From: Aplidium turbinatum
Lineage: Eukaryota > Chordata > Ascidiacea > Aplousobranchia > Polyclinidae
DNA length: 64,000 bases
Direction of reading: 5' to 3'
NCBI GenBank assembly: GCA_918807975.1
Contig: OU964931.1
Coordinates: 7,264,251-7,328,250, forward strand
Shown here: positions 48,259 to 61,000 of the stretch, one piece after another
Layout: every line of letters starts with the position of its first letter
Numbering within the stretch: the first letter of the stretch is position 1
The notes under the pieces: model-generated
The model's input: the letters and a program-made list of their open reading frames with translations, nothing else
What the model was told of the DNA's origin: nothing
Databases searched by the model: none
Program-made: the position numbers and the translations under genes

Positions 48259-49243
48259 GGCTGCTGTCTTCTAAATGTCTTATGACTATTTTTGTTATTT
48301 GAATTTCTTTTGCTTGTTGAAAAGAGTTTCTTTGCTTTTAGTTTAAACTCTTCAAGCTTAAGCCTGTACACATGAAATAGAAATAAGAAACAAGATATCT
48401 TCATAACGTAGAGTTCATTTTCATTAATGCCAAAACTAGTAGTGCAAGTTAAATATTTATGTGAGCAGATCAAGTATGTATAGCTAAAACGGGTCTGCTA
48501 CTATTCGGTGAGTTCCTAACCTCCAACCCCTAACCACAAAACGGCAATGATAATTAGGCTACGGTAACCAATAATTTAAAAAAAAAATTGAAAAAAATCC
48601 CCCATTAAGGGATCGGACTCACCGAAACGGGCCATTCCGAGCTAAAACAGCCTTCAAGTTATGATGAGTTTTGGTCTAAGTTTTGATACAAATACAAGTA
48701 AAAATGTAAGTTTTAGCATCATTTATTTTCAAGCTGACCTATTTCAAGGGCCAAGTTTTAAATTTCGAACCACATTACAGCATGGGTATTAGACTATCTC
48801 AAATTGTGGTGACTTAAAACCCATAACACCCCTTTCAGCAATGCCCTCAGGCAAAAAAGTATATAAGTAGTGAGCCAATTGTATGAAATATCACGCAAGC
48901 ATCACAAATCATTTTATCGCAGCATGGTACAAAATCAAACATTTTAATGTTTACATTTAATTAAACATGAAGTGATAGCAGGAACCTATCTTCTCATTGC
49001 TAAACCTTAACTTTTAAAATTGCAATATTTTGCTTAACCTACCAAGTACAATAAGAAAAAAAGAATGTGCTTCATCCATCGTAGACATGCTCCCAGAGCT
49101 TTAAAAATCAGATAGTGTAAGGTTTACATTATGGACAGAGACTATAGTTACCAGATATGGTGACTATAGCATCTGAGACTTTGGTCACTTAAGTATGGTA
49201 TTATGCACTCAAACAATTGTCGAATTTTAACAGAAGTGTTTGT
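48259..49243. other. SSNA1 upstream region, nothing recognised
   Basis: Should contain the SSNA1 5' UTR and promoter. A CGGTGAGTCC/GGACTCACCG pair (48505, 48612) forms a roughly 100-bp inverted repeat flanked by AAAACGGGTC and GAAACGGGCC, possibly a small MITE. Confidence 0.4.
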
Positions 49244-49533
49244 TTGTTTATCTTTATCCTGCATTGCGGGAAAGCGGACTTGAGCGCTATGCATCGGTGT
49301 ACGCCTTCCGACATACACCTGACCCACGCTGCAGCCGACTGCAATGTCTGTTTACGATTGTCTACTGTACTTATGACTTAAATTTGGTACTACCCATTAC
49401 TCGAAATCGATCACTGGGTAGAGGCAATTATCGTAAAGTTTCTTGCCCAGAGAAACAACAGCAAGTGCGGGTGGCTGGAGTCGAACATGCAGGCTCTCGA
49501 CTGCGAGCCCAACGTGCTAACCACTCGGCCAGT
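49244..49533 (-). repeat. SINE-B copy 2
   Basis: Minus strand: tRNA-like head with A box TGGCCGAGTGG and B box GTTCGACTCC, full body, 3' end GCAGGATAAAGATAAACAAAC. Cleaner than copy 1. Confidence 0.9.
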
Positions 49534-50116
49534 GAAAAACTTTAACAATTAAACTGTATTACTCACAATTCAAAACGCTTAAAATACAGCCTCTATTCAA
49601 AAAATATAGTTGAAATAATGACTTTAGAAGGATTGTGTGAACATAAAGTATAGGCCAAGTTAAGAAGTATGGCACAAAGAATGTTGGCTAAAATGTATGA
49701 GGGGACGACATCGGGGGTACAACATCGGCAGGGGACGACATCGTCACCACCCTAGCACAAATAACAGTTGGAAGCAACAAAAAAGCACTATCATTAAATG
49801 AGCAGCATTAATTTTGAATCGTTTTTTTTTTTTTAATTCACTTTTGCATTGTGTCGAATTGAGGTGTCATGGACTCTCATTGCAGACATTGCAGATTTCA
49901 GCCATCTAAGCACTTGCAGAAAGCAGTGACTTTTGAGGCTATAAAAGTTAGCAAACAAAAAATATCACATTTGAGTGACTGGAGGATCATAGCTTCAGAG
50001 GCTATGTCTACTATATACAGCAAGAATAGCCACTGCATATTTCCATGACACACCCTTTAACATATAACCTAGTCCCCAGAGCTTTCAAAGTTGAGTAGGC
50101 TGTTATTCAATATACC
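49534..50116. other. Spacer, nothing recognised
   Basis: A GGGGACGACATCG word repeats imperfectly about three times at 49700-49745. No genes seen. Confidence 0.4.
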
Positions 50117-50124
50117 AAGTAGTA

Positions 50125-50798
50125 CATAGGCGCCCCCTTTTCAAAAAACCTTGGGGGGCGAGAAAGGTGATGACGTCATAACCATAAACGCTATTTTACT
50201 CAATTAAAATAGTCTTTGATTAAGCTTACTGTCTTGTTTATATTGACACCTAGGTCGCAAACCGAATTTATTAGAACCAAGAAATAGTTCTGGTTATTAG
50301 AACCAATCGTTAAATCTTGAAACGATTAGTTTTACGCATGCAGTACGCCTAGTTGCAAAAATTGTGATATTGTTAGCTCATTGTGATTTTGTGCGTTTTC
50401 ATGTTTGGTCAAAGAAAATCTAACGGACCTTTGGATAACTCGTAAAATGAGAATAAACATTCAACCTCGCATTCGCTTTTTCACCACCACACGTTTTGGC
50501 TTTGAAGTTGCTCCTCACGCGCGGGAAGAAAAGCAGTGTGCGAGCGTGCGTGCCGTGCGCATCTCTGCAGTAATTCACGTTCCAGAAAAAGCCGTATGAT
50601 CAGCTGTTTTGCGGGCCAGAACAACGTAAGCTGCTTTTCGCTTTCGGCATTGTTAAAGTCTGTTTAAATTATCTAAATCTATTTGGCGAAGTATTTTATC
50701 TTTGAAACAACACTGGTATTTAGCCATTTTTGTTGCCCCTCAACCATAAATTTACGGGGGGCGGTGCCCCCCGGCCCCCTCGGAAGTCGGCGCGTATG
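50125..50798. mobile_element. hAT-type non-autonomous element
   Basis: Ends CATAGGCGCC / GGCGCGTATG, flanked by the perfect 8-bp duplication AAGTAGTA (50117-50124, 50799-50806). G- and C-runs (CTTGGGGGGCG; GGGGGGCGGTGCCCCC) lie near the ends. A 64-codon frame inside has no transposase signature. Confidence 0.85.
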
Positions 50799-50806
50799 AA
50801 GTAGTA

Positions 50807-52304
50807 GTACTCATATGCCCACACAATCAAGTGTCCAATGCTCAACCTCAGATCTTTAACAGTTCAAATTGCCATGAGTGAAATTAGTTAAAAGAGTCTA
50901 GATATCTCTGTAATTAGTAACTATAAACCCACACCTGTGTCTTAGCAAGACATCTAATGAGCAACAGCATGCTTGAAGATGCAGTTGGTTCTCAATTGTT
51001 TTTTCCCATGTTTTATCGACTTAATTTAAAGTAAATCTTCAACCCAACCAAAAAAAAAAAAAATTGAATAGGAAAAAAAACAATTCAAAAATTATTATAA
51101 GCTGAAGAAGAATTCACTTGTGAAATGAATTTCAAAAATTACCTAAGCTGGCCTAGGTAATAATAATAATATAGTTGAAATATACACCTACAATCTTGAG
51201 AAACAGATGACAGCTGACCTCAAAATCTAACCTCTTAGGGTGCCGTATGTCTCTCTTGGTTTGTTGTTAAAAATTTAATTCAGGCTTAATTGTTAACAAG
51301 ACACCAAATATAAAATTCGTAACTTGAATCAATAAAGTTAATAACTTGAACAAACTCAGTAACTCAAATAAATAAATAACCAACAATATTTAGCTTCGGT
51401 TAACATAGCAACAAAAACAAAGCAGAAACTGGATTTTTGTATTGATATTGAACCATAGATGTCTTATATGATTGAACATATAGCAGTTTTCGGGTTTCTG
51501 CTTGGTTGGTTTAAAAGTTGCCATACAAAAATTAAACTTAGCAGATACCTTTATTTGCCGATTAGGGGCACACAATAAGTTAACATAGTATGGTAACGTC
51601 ACTATAACATATAATTCAAAAGAACAGAAAAGCGCTAAAATAGGTTCAGTGTTGAACAATTCCAATTTGATTAGCCAGGAGCAGCAAAAAAAAACGTTTG
51701 GCCATATAGTCAGTTGTTCCCTCTAATTATACTATTAAAACAAAAAATGGACTCGAATTGGAATCGGCTATAATGGCAACAAATACCGTACTTATACCAT
51801 ACTACCATACCGTACCGTACTATCAGTGTGAGGTTTAATCATCTTAAAACGTAGGCTATATTTATCTAATGTTCATATTGATTGATTAAATCTTCCTCTT
51901 CGGACTGGGAAATCTTTTTGAGAGGGGGGAAGGGGAAAGAAAACTTTTATTTTGTCTGTTGCAAGAACAGCACGGCACAATTATACACAATATGAATATA
52001 ATAGCACCAGAGACTCATAGCACAATAGCAATCTAGATATCACAACAAATAGGAAGCAGCGAAAGACTATATCAATCATCAAGTCAGCTGCTTTCCAGTT
52101 CTTAATGACAAATGTCAAGCATCGGCAAATTACGTTTTTGTTATTTTTCCAGTTTCCTTTTTGTTACTTTGCCGTTCACTACATGTTTGCGCCAGCAAAA
52201 AAAAAATTGAAAAGAAATTAAGAAATAACAAGTTTCCTGAACATTTTACTTTGAGAGTCTTTTAAAACAATTTTAAAAATGAATTGGGATATCACAAGAG
52301 AGCT
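50807..52304. other. Spacer, nothing recognised
   Basis: AT-rich. Around 51785-51830 short TACCGTAC/ATACCATAC words repeat. Also a GGGGGAAGGGGAAAG purine stretch near 51930. No exons found. Confidence 0.4.
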
Positions 52305-52502
52305 TAATCCTGGCAGTTTCGCATACTTGTAGAGGCTTTGAACCACTGACGCAGGCCCGATCACCGAGATCGACAGGGTGAAGTTTTTCCTATTGTTGAA
52401 GTGTTGTTGTCGAAGAATTATTCCATCCACTAGATGTCGCTTATTGGAGAGAGGTTTAACGTGCGCTGCTCAGTGCTCAAGCGCATACTTCAAAAGTCGA
52501 AC
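52305..52502 (-). repeat. SINE-A copy 9
   Basis: Body and part of the head (plus strand GTAGAGGC, GTTGAAGTGTTGTTG, GCTCAAGCGCATACTTCAAAAGTCG). The 3' landmark is lost. Confidence 0.75.
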
Positions 52503-55500
52503 GAACGAGTGGGCAGTAGCACCCCACCTTTGTAGCTACTTTTTTGGTAGCGGTACGGCCGCTACATTTTTGTTGGAGTAGTGGCTGCAGAAGTAGCGCT
52601 ACGTTTTTTTCAGTCGCACTCCCGCTACTCGCTACTTTCCAACATAAAGTGAAAAAATGATTAAAAACATTTTTGAAAACTTTTCATGAAAACAATGCTT
52701 GAAAAAATCCAAGTAACTTAGAAATCATACAACTATTGCGCGAAACAATCAAGCCACCTTGATACCGACAAGAGTGACACCAACACCAGTTACGTCTCTT
52801 AAGCAGTGGCGTAGCAGCCACTTGGCGGTTCTGGCTCTGCGCCAGGGGCGGCAGGCTGCAAGGGGGGGGGGGGGCAAAATGAGGCTGCACAGTGCACACA
52901 ACACGAGAAATGAAGTAATGCAAAAATAAAGACGACGAGATGGACTTTTTGGAGTTAGCTGTGGAAATTGACAGATTTAAGAGGCTGATGCGAAGCAGTG
53001 AAACCACGTTTGATCGTAATGGAGAGGAAGACAAGCACCTTCACGTGGTCCCCCCCGTCAGTAACATACGAAATTATATAAAATACGTATGCGAAACGAA
53101 GCTTGTCAAACAAGAGCTAATGAGACTGTTCAGCGCGGGGTGGGTAGGGAAATGCCCTTCTCAGGGCACGGCAGTGCTCGCACTGTCGAAAAGTACCGAC
53201 GACCCACCGTACTGCAGCTGAACACCTAAGGCATCACGGCCAGCAAGCTCAACATCATCGAGCACCTGGCCACCAAGCATCAAGCCCTCATTATCCTCCT
53301 CCAAGAGACTCACTGCACATCTGTGGATAAGTTGGTATTAGTGTCTAGGTATCCCTGGTTGGTACTAACCAACTTCACACTCGCAGGCGCAACCTGCAGC
53401 AGGAAACACGGCCTCGCCACGTTTGTCCATGACCGGCTGAGCTGGTCCTTGGTTGATCAATCCCAAGCTCAATCGGAGATCGAGTGGCTTTGTGTAGATG
53501 TAACAGGCTACAACATCGTGAATGTCTACAAGCCCCCACCTTTGCAGATAACATCAACAGCCATCTCAGTGTTCCCCCACCCCAGCCTCTACGCTGGCGA
53601 TTTTAACTGCCACCACATTGACTGGGGCTACAACTCCATCAACAACGACGGAAAAAGTCTGGCCGCTTGAGCAACCAACAACAACCTCGCCCTCATATAC
53701 GATCCTAAGGGCGCACCGAGCTTCCACTCCGGTCGTTGAAACACTGGCACGAACCCAGACCTGGCTTTCGCAAGTGATGACCCCAATGATCGCCAGCCGG
53801 ACAGACGTGTGCTAGAGAAGTTCCCAAGGTCTCAACACCCACCTTAACTAATCACGCTCCCCTTGCTTGCCACACCTATTCCGAGCAAGCCTGTCAAGCG
53901 ATGGAACTTCAGAAAGGTCGATTGGGAATACTACAGCTTCCTCACAAACGAAGCTACGCAGTACCTCTCATCCCCACACACCATCAAAGTGGATGAAGCC
54001 TACCAGGATTTCTGTGATGCAATCATATCTGCGGCAAAAGACTCCATCCCGCAAGGTCGACGAAAAACTACATACCTTTCTGGGATGTGGAGTGCGACAG
54101 GCTTTACCGCGACTTCCTCTGTTCCCCCCAAGGCACCGCCACCACCAACAACCCTGCTGGCAAGATTGGATTCAAAGAGGAAGGAGCGCTGGACAGAAGC
54201 CATCGACTTCACGCACTCCAGCCGCACAGCATGGAGTACACTCAACAACCTCACTGGCAGATCATGTGCCTCTCGTCTCCAATGCCCCATTTCAGCAAAT
54301 GTCATCGCCTCACAACTTGTGAAAAATGGAGTGCACAGAACGAGAGACCGTGAATCAGACAAGTCCGTCCTCAAGGAAATGACGGACCTCTGGAAGGTTC
54401 CAACACCTGTCGAGGGCAACATCTCTGGTGCGTTTACTCCAGAAGAATTGGCCTCCGCCCTCCAGCACCTAAAGCCAGGCAAATCCCCGGGCCTTGACCA
54501 CCTATGCCCGGAACTAATACTCCAAGCTGCCCCCTCTATGAGGTCCTGGTTAAAAGAATTCCTTTCCTGCTGCTTGCGTCACCTGCGCATCCCAAGAATG
54601 TGGAGAAGAGCCCTAGTGGTTGCAGTCCCAAAGCCGAAAAAGCCCCCAGAGGATCCGAAGAGCTACCGCCCCATCTCTCTGCTCTGTATCCCCTTCAAGA
54701 TACTCGAAAGACTTATCTACGCCCGTGTCGAACCGATAATAGACCCTCAGCTCCCTCGGGAACATGCCGGCTTTCGCCACGGAAGATCAACCGTAGACCA
54801 GGTCACTCTGATGACATCGAGGATAGCTTCTCGGCAAAAAAGAAGGCTGGCGCCGTGTTTGTCGATCTCACGGCTGCCTACGACACTGTATGGCACAGCG
54901 GCCTTACCTGCAAACTACTCCGTCTCCTTCCTGACAGGCACATGGTCCATATGATTATGGAACTTGTGCAAAACCGCAGCTTTACCCTTTCCACTGGTAG
55001 CGGCCGACGAAGTAGACTACGTCGACTCAGGAACGGCGTCCCACAGGGCTCTGTCCTGGCTCCCCTCCTCGTTAACACTTACATCTATGACCTGCCTGAC
55101 ACCATCTCCAGGAAGTATGCTTACGCAGACGATCTGACTCTCCTGCATCCAGCCGGAGATTGGCAGTCAATGGAGAGGAACCTAAGCCAGGACATGTCAA
55201 CTATATCAACATATCTCCATAAATGGAAGCTACAGCTCAGCAAGGCAAAGACTGTGTCGGCGGCCTTCCATCTAAACAACAAGGAAGCAAAACGTGAGAT
55301 CAACATTACCACCGATGACGAACGCCTGCCATACTGCGCCGAACCCACCTACCACGGCGTAATCCTGGACAGGTCACTCACGTACCGACGACACCTGGAG
55401 TCACTGCGCAAAAAACTATCTGCGCGCGTTGCACTTTTGAGACGACTGGCGTGTTCCGGCTGGGGAGCTGATGCGAAAACCCTTCGCACAGCTACCTTGG

Positions 55501-55737
55501 CCCTCGTCCATTCTACCGCTGAGTACTGCGCACCAGTGTGGTGCCGCAGCTCTCACACCCGCCACATTCACACCGCCATCAATGACGCACTACGCACTGT
55601 GACTGGATGCCTGTGTCCCACTCCAACGGACTGCCTTCCCATCCTTGCAGGCATCCAACCTGCTGAGCTTCGCCGTAAAGGAGCCATGATTTCCCTTGCT
55701 CGTCACGCACTGGACCCCGACCACCTCCTCTACAGTA

Positions 55738-57116
55738 GGGGAGACTCAGGTAAGTTGGCCCAATAGGCAAGTTGGCCCACTCTAAATCATTTTTTAACTA
55801 CAATAGGCTAGTTATTGTTATGTATCGTACGCATGCTGAGAAAGTGCTGTTGAAACTATCTTATCTCCAGGTTGGAAGGCTCTAGCAAGCAGTATAAACA
55901 TGTGAGCACAATTTTTGTATGAAAAATTATGATTTTTGAAATTTTTGGATTTTAGAATTTTTTAAATGTCGAGTGAGTTTTTTCTTACTTTATAAGAAAG
56001 GTTATTATTTAGTGAGCGCAGCGCTAGAGTGGTTATTAAGGCTCACTTTGACGGTGAAACCGTTGTTAGAAGCTCGATAGTTTGAAATAAATTTTAGTTT
56101 TAACAATATGGTTGCCATGTAGGGAAGTTGGCCCATTTCGTGGGTGGGTACGTTGGCCACCATGGCCAACTTGCCTTCATGAGGTATTACATAGAATGAT
56201 AATAATTGACTAATTAATACGATGACTTATTTTTGCAAGATTGAAGTAGCCTATCATCAAGTATCCAAAGTAAGTAAATCGCGGCTTTACATCGGCATTA
56301 AACGATCAATAACATTAATACACTTCCTAACATCGTTTTTATGGCACAAATTGCGACAACTTATTCCTAACCCGTATGGTAATAATAGTAAGTAATCAAG
56401 AAAACCAATCGCGGAAATGTGTATCAACCACTTCTCAAGCGACGGTCAAACACGTACCTCGTTTCGGCGATGCATTAAAAAATGTTCCGATATTGGTACC
56501 CATGCAAAAATGGGGTTTGTAGCCTATTGCAAACAAGGTCCTACCTATCAGTATCGTTAAGGTGACCAGATCGTTAGGAATAAAGGCATGCCGTTCCAAC
56601 TACATGATGTTTGATACAACCTTTGTTATTTTCGAAAGGTTATTTGGTGTAAGCTACTCATGTAAAAAAGTTTACTGAGATAAAATACAGCATTATAGCC
56701 TAATAGTAGATTATATTATAAACCAAACATGAATGCATACATAGAATAAATTATGTACGGTATGTATGCCTCTATAAAACCAAGAAATAATTAGAAAGAA
56801 ATTAAAATTGGAGAGAAAGAGAACTTTTCTACTGTTTAATATACCGTATAGATAGACATGTTGCCCACGTGGCCAATTCACCTTCCATGGTGGGCCAAAT
56901 TACCCGCACAGGAAGGCAAGATGGTCCATTTCATTTTTTTTTTCGGAAAACTTGAAAAATTATATACCTAAGAATGTTTGTTTGACGCAAGAATATGTCC
57001 ACTTCTAGAGTGATGAATTTTGTACTCTTCAATAACATTCGTTTTAAGATATGTTTTGTTATTAGCTCACAAATTCAATTTTCCATTTTGCTGGGCCAAC
57101 TTACCCGAGTCTCCCC
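55738..57116. mobile_element. TA-flanked DNA element with GGGGAGACTC ends
   Basis: Interrupts LINE copy 2. Comparison with copy 1 shows the empty site and a TA duplication (55736-55737, 57117-57118). Inverted repeats of about 25 bp begin GGGGAGACTC and contain TAAGTTGGCCCA. Further AGTTGGCC or GGCCAACTT motifs lie inside both ends. No transposase frame in 1379 bp. TA target fits Tc1/mariner or another TA-targeting superfamily; the ends do not let me choose. Confidence 0.88.
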
Positions 57117-57834
57117 TACATTCCAGCGCCTACCTGGAGAACAGCAGCGACTGAAATCAAGACGCCCATTTGTGCCCGCCGCACGACAGCTTCTGAACAA
57201 CGTTGAAGATCTTGAAATAAGTGCGGCACACTGGACGAACTACACATGGAACATGGAGTGGCAAAACAACACCTCCCGACTCCGTGATTTCCTACCCAAC
57301 GTCGATCCCCACCCTCCTGGAATGTCCCTCGCAAGACTTGCGTGGGTCCGGCTTAACCGCCTACGAACGGGCGTCGGTCGCTTTCGTTCAGACGTGTGCA
57401 GATGGGGCCTGGCTCCTTCACCGGGATGCGAGTGTGGCGCCCAGGGGCGTTGACAGGGGGGTCTAGGTGGTACTTTTGGACCCGGGCCCGGAATATTTAG
57501 GGGGCCCGGATTTAAAATATTCCCCGCGACTTCAAACATTATCAAGATCTTAATATAATCAGATCTAAAGGAATTGCCATCAGAGGTTAAAACAGCCACT
57601 TCAGCCGTCAGATGGTAAAGTACCGGCCCCCTTCCAGGTATAGTGATTTCCCTAACCACGATTTTTTTTTCAAAAACACGAAATATTTTTCTTCACCCAC
57701 TCTTTAATTTCGGATATATATATTTTTTGGTGGTAGCCTAATCACTTCTAGCTACTTGCAAATCATAGCCATAGGAGGTGGGCGGGCAGGGGGGTGGGGG
57801 CGGTTGCTCCCCCGCTGAAAAAAAATGTCGCAAA

Positions 57835-58680
57835 TTTGGGAAAAAATGTCAAGTTATTTGGGCAAATCAATCTTATCACAATGTTTCGATGCCTCACCAG
57901 TTAAAAAACTTTACATAATTGTTGAAATTTATGAGATACATTAATATTATCCAATGAATGTAAATGTATTATCACCGACTTTGAAAACTGTTGCATGTGG
58001 TATTGCAATCTGGGCAGAATAAGTTTCGATTCGACAACTGCAAAATAGAACACTCTGTAAAAATACAGTTAGGAAACAGAGGTAAGCTTATTACTGATAT
58101 TTACTAACATGTAGGGCTGTAAGCTGCATTTCTTCATGGGTAAGATTTAAAAGCCTAGGCTACTGTGTACTGGTAACTTTACAAGGTTTTTTGTTTTTTG
58201 ATTGATTATAAGTAGTTGATATAGTAGTTGATTATAAAAATCATTTGGGCAAAAATGTCTAGTTATTTGGACAAATCAATTTTTACCATAAGTTTTCAAT
58301 ATTCTACCAGTTTAGTAACTTTATAGTGTTGCATTTGGTATAAAAAACATTTTGCTTTGAATGTAAAACAGAGTATCGACAATTTGAAAGCTTTTATATT
58401 TGGTATTAAAATTTGGACAGAATAAGTTTCGATTCAGTATTTGCCGAAAAAGATGCAAAATAATGCTTCGACAAGCTGAGATAAGCTTATTACAGATATT
58501 CATTAGAATATCACACAAGCCTACATTCCTTCATTGGTAGAATTTTGAAACCTTGCTGGGTTCTGGTGAACTTATGAAGTTTTTGTTTTTTCTCTATATC
58601 CCACTAATGTAGTTGTTTGTAAAAATATTTGGGCAAAAATATCCAATTATTGGATAAGTCAATTTTACCATGAGTTATGC
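57835..58680 (+). repeat. Degenerate tandem repeat of about 400 bp in the hAT element
   Basis: The phrase AAAATGTC(A/T)AGTTATTTGG starts near 57841 and 58251, and a weaker copy near 58635. GCAGAATAAGTTTCGATTC occurs near 58012, with a GACAGAATAAG relative near 58418. AAGCTTATTAC.GATATTCA blocks recur at the same spacing. So at least two and probably three diverged units. Confidence 0.75.
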
Positions 58681-59654
58681 TATGCTCGCAAAACTTGACT
58701 TAAATACTACAAAGATAGCTTATCATTTTTAGATGTGGTCAAACAGAATAAGCATTTGTTATAAACTTTAATAAACAACAGTTGTGAGGCCACATACTGT
58801 ATACACCACTTTTGTGAGCATTGATTTCGGCCACTAACTGTAGTTATGTACAAAGTGAAAAAGTATATTAAATGAAAACAACTTGTGAATTTTCCTGGAT
58901 TTAATTTCATGTTTTTGTGAGCTATATTTTAACTGTTTTCTGTATTGATTTGTTTTGTATAAACTGCTGTTTGTCTTTGCCAGTCCCAGGGTTGATATGC
59001 TCAGCTATTTACTATCTATGACACAGTATTAGAGCAACAACAATCAAATATAAAGACACATGTTATGTTGTTTTGTCATCCAATTCATGACGTTAATATA
59101 TCAGGCAATGTAAACAGTGCTATTTTTATGTCATGTTTTGGTAATGTGGTCTGTATTTTGTGGCAACGATTGAGTTTGAAGCTATTATCTGGGAGTCATT
59201 TTTCTTCAGTGCTTGTGATTTGAGTAGGCCTAGCAGCTTCATTGTGAAGTAAGATTATCTTTGTAATGATCTTCTGAAAAAACATTGACTATGATTATAT
59301 CAATATTTTTGGTATCAAAATTAGTTTTGTTCAAAGGTGGAAGTTTGATGCACATGGCATGGTAAACTGTCCAATTCTTTTCAGGCTGTAGGATTTGAAG
59401 CAGCATGGATTAAGTAATGTTACTGGTTTGATAAGTAGGCCTAAGCGGATTGTCATTTTAGTATTTTTCAATGCAAATTTACAAATATTGAGTTTTTGGA
59501 CTATCTTTGAATTGAAAAGATTGAGCAACTTTTGGTCAGGTTTTTTATTGAAGTTGGGCTGGAGATTTTCATATAATCTGGTGACATGAATATTCAGCAA
59601 TTATTGTTATCCAGTTATTGGTGAAGTCTCAGTTCAATTTTTTTGAATCCAGTT

Positions 59655-59918
59655 AGGCTCGCAGTCGAGAGCCTGCATGTTCGACTCCAGCCACACGCAC
59701 TTGCTGTTGTTTCTCTGGGCAAGAAACTTTACGATAATTGCCTCTACCCAGTGATCGATTTCGAGTAATGGGTAGTACAAAATTTAAGTCATAAGTAGAG
59801 TAGACAACCGGAATCAGTCATTGCCATCGGCTGCAGCGTGGGTCAGGTGTACGTCGGAAGGCGTACACCGATGCATAGCGCTCAAGTCCGCTTTCCTGCA
59901 ATGCAGGATAAAGATATG
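59655..59918 (+). repeat. SINE-B copy 3 (5'-truncated)
   Basis: Starts within the tRNA-like head (GGCTCGCAGTCGAGAGCC, B box GTTCGACTCC); the A box is missing. It runs to the 3' end GCAGGATAAAGATA. Inserted in the hAT element 57442-60529, making it the innermost layer of the stack. Confidence 0.9.
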
Positions 59919-60757
59919 AAATATGAATATACTGTATATTTTTTGTGATACATAAGAATGTTTTAATTTGATGGTTCATTTAATTGGGACACAGGCAGGT
60001 CTATGAACGTAGATTAAAGTAAGTTCAGCCTTGTTTTGCTGTTGTACGTGTTTTTTTTTGCTTGTATTTCGTACACGGCCAAGTTGATGACTCTCAGAGG
60101 TTGTGAATAATTTTGTATTTTTGAAAATATATATGCAAAGACAAAATTTGGGAAAATTATTTTCGCCCTCCAAAAATGTTTTACTCTCCTAAGGCTACTC
60201 TACTTTACAAAGAATTAATTTCAGTCGAAAACTCCAACAATTTTAAACATATCGACGAAGATCGTGATTGAGAGCAAGGATTTTGCGGTTTATGGAGAAA
60301 TCCCTAATGCGTAATTGCACAGTTGGGGAAATTCGTGGGTACAACAAATCTTTGAGAATATATAAATGATATTCCTCTTAATTTTCTACATTGAACGGCA
60401 TGTGTCATCCTCATTTTAACAGCACATCAATAAAATTTTGTACACGACCTTTATATTCATAACATTGTCGATGAAGGGGGCCCGAAAATAAATGGGTACC
60501 GGGCCCGAGAAATCCTGTCAACGGCCCTGGTGGCGCCACAGACCAGACAGTAGACCATGTCGTCCATGACTGCCCAATCCATCAACCACCACATGAAACG
60601 CTTGGACTGAAGGCCCTGGATGACGAGACTGTCGAGTGGCTGATGACATCATGCCCAAACATATAGTCCGGAAGAACAGCTCATACGACGAAGAAGAATC
60701 GTAATGCAACAGCGTTTGATGTTTTACAGTGGTATAGCTTAATCACACCTACTTGAT

Positions 60758-61000
60758 TTGACACCATATTTATGCTTGTGTCTGAAACTTTATCTTACCA
60801 TTGGTGTTTCAATTGCGAGCTGTGAGAGAAGTTTCTCAAAGCTCAAAATGATAAAGTCGTATTTATGTTCTACCATGAATGATGATCGGCTATCAGCTCT
60901 ATCGATTGTTTCTATGGAAAGAGACTACGTTCAAAAACTTGATTTTGAAGCTATTATCGCTGATTTTGCTTCGGCGAAAGCTCGAAATGTTCAATTTTGA
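60758..61000 (+). pseudogene. hAT transposase C-terminal remnant (of the 52804 element)
   Basis: An 80-codon frame reads I-A-S-C-E-R-S-F-S-K-L-K-M-I-K-S-Y-L, then STMNDDRLSALSIVSME and DFASAKARN. This is the hAT dimerisation domain as found in ZMYM-type hAT transposases. It belongs to the outer element; the remaining transposase is gone, replaced by the LINE insertion. Confidence 0.85.

Larger units (their letters stand above)
57442..60529. mobile_element. hAT-type element inside LINE copy 2
   Basis: Ends CAGGGGCGTTGACAGG / CCTGTCAACGGCCCTG, with perfect 8-bp duplication GTGGCGCC (57434-57441, 60530-60537). The empty site is seen in LINE copy 1. 3.1 kb without a readable transposase. It contains about 400-bp tandem repeats and a SINE-B copy. 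Short relatives lie at 35336 and 28204. Confidence 0.9.
53150..60703 (+). mobile_element. Jockey-like LINE, copy 2 (split into three pieces)
   Basis: Pieces: about 53150-55737, 57117-57441 and 60530-60703. It starts further 5' than copy 1, with the endonuclease start (V-L-Q-L-N-T-stop-G-I-T-A-S-K-L-N, then LIILLQETHC). It has the same domain order, including NGVPQGSVLAPLL and YAYADDLTLL (near 55120), and a 3' end at CATACGACGAAGAAGAATCG. It is nearly identical to copy 1 over long stretches. Extra breaks include stops near 53221, 53668 and 53739. It shares with copy 1 the A-run loss near 54062 and the frame change near 54808. Confidence 0.93.

Noticed and set aside
52940-53221. 93-codon frame as a host gene
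   Set aside because: It spans the junction between the outer hAT and the LINE, so it is a composite of element sequence.
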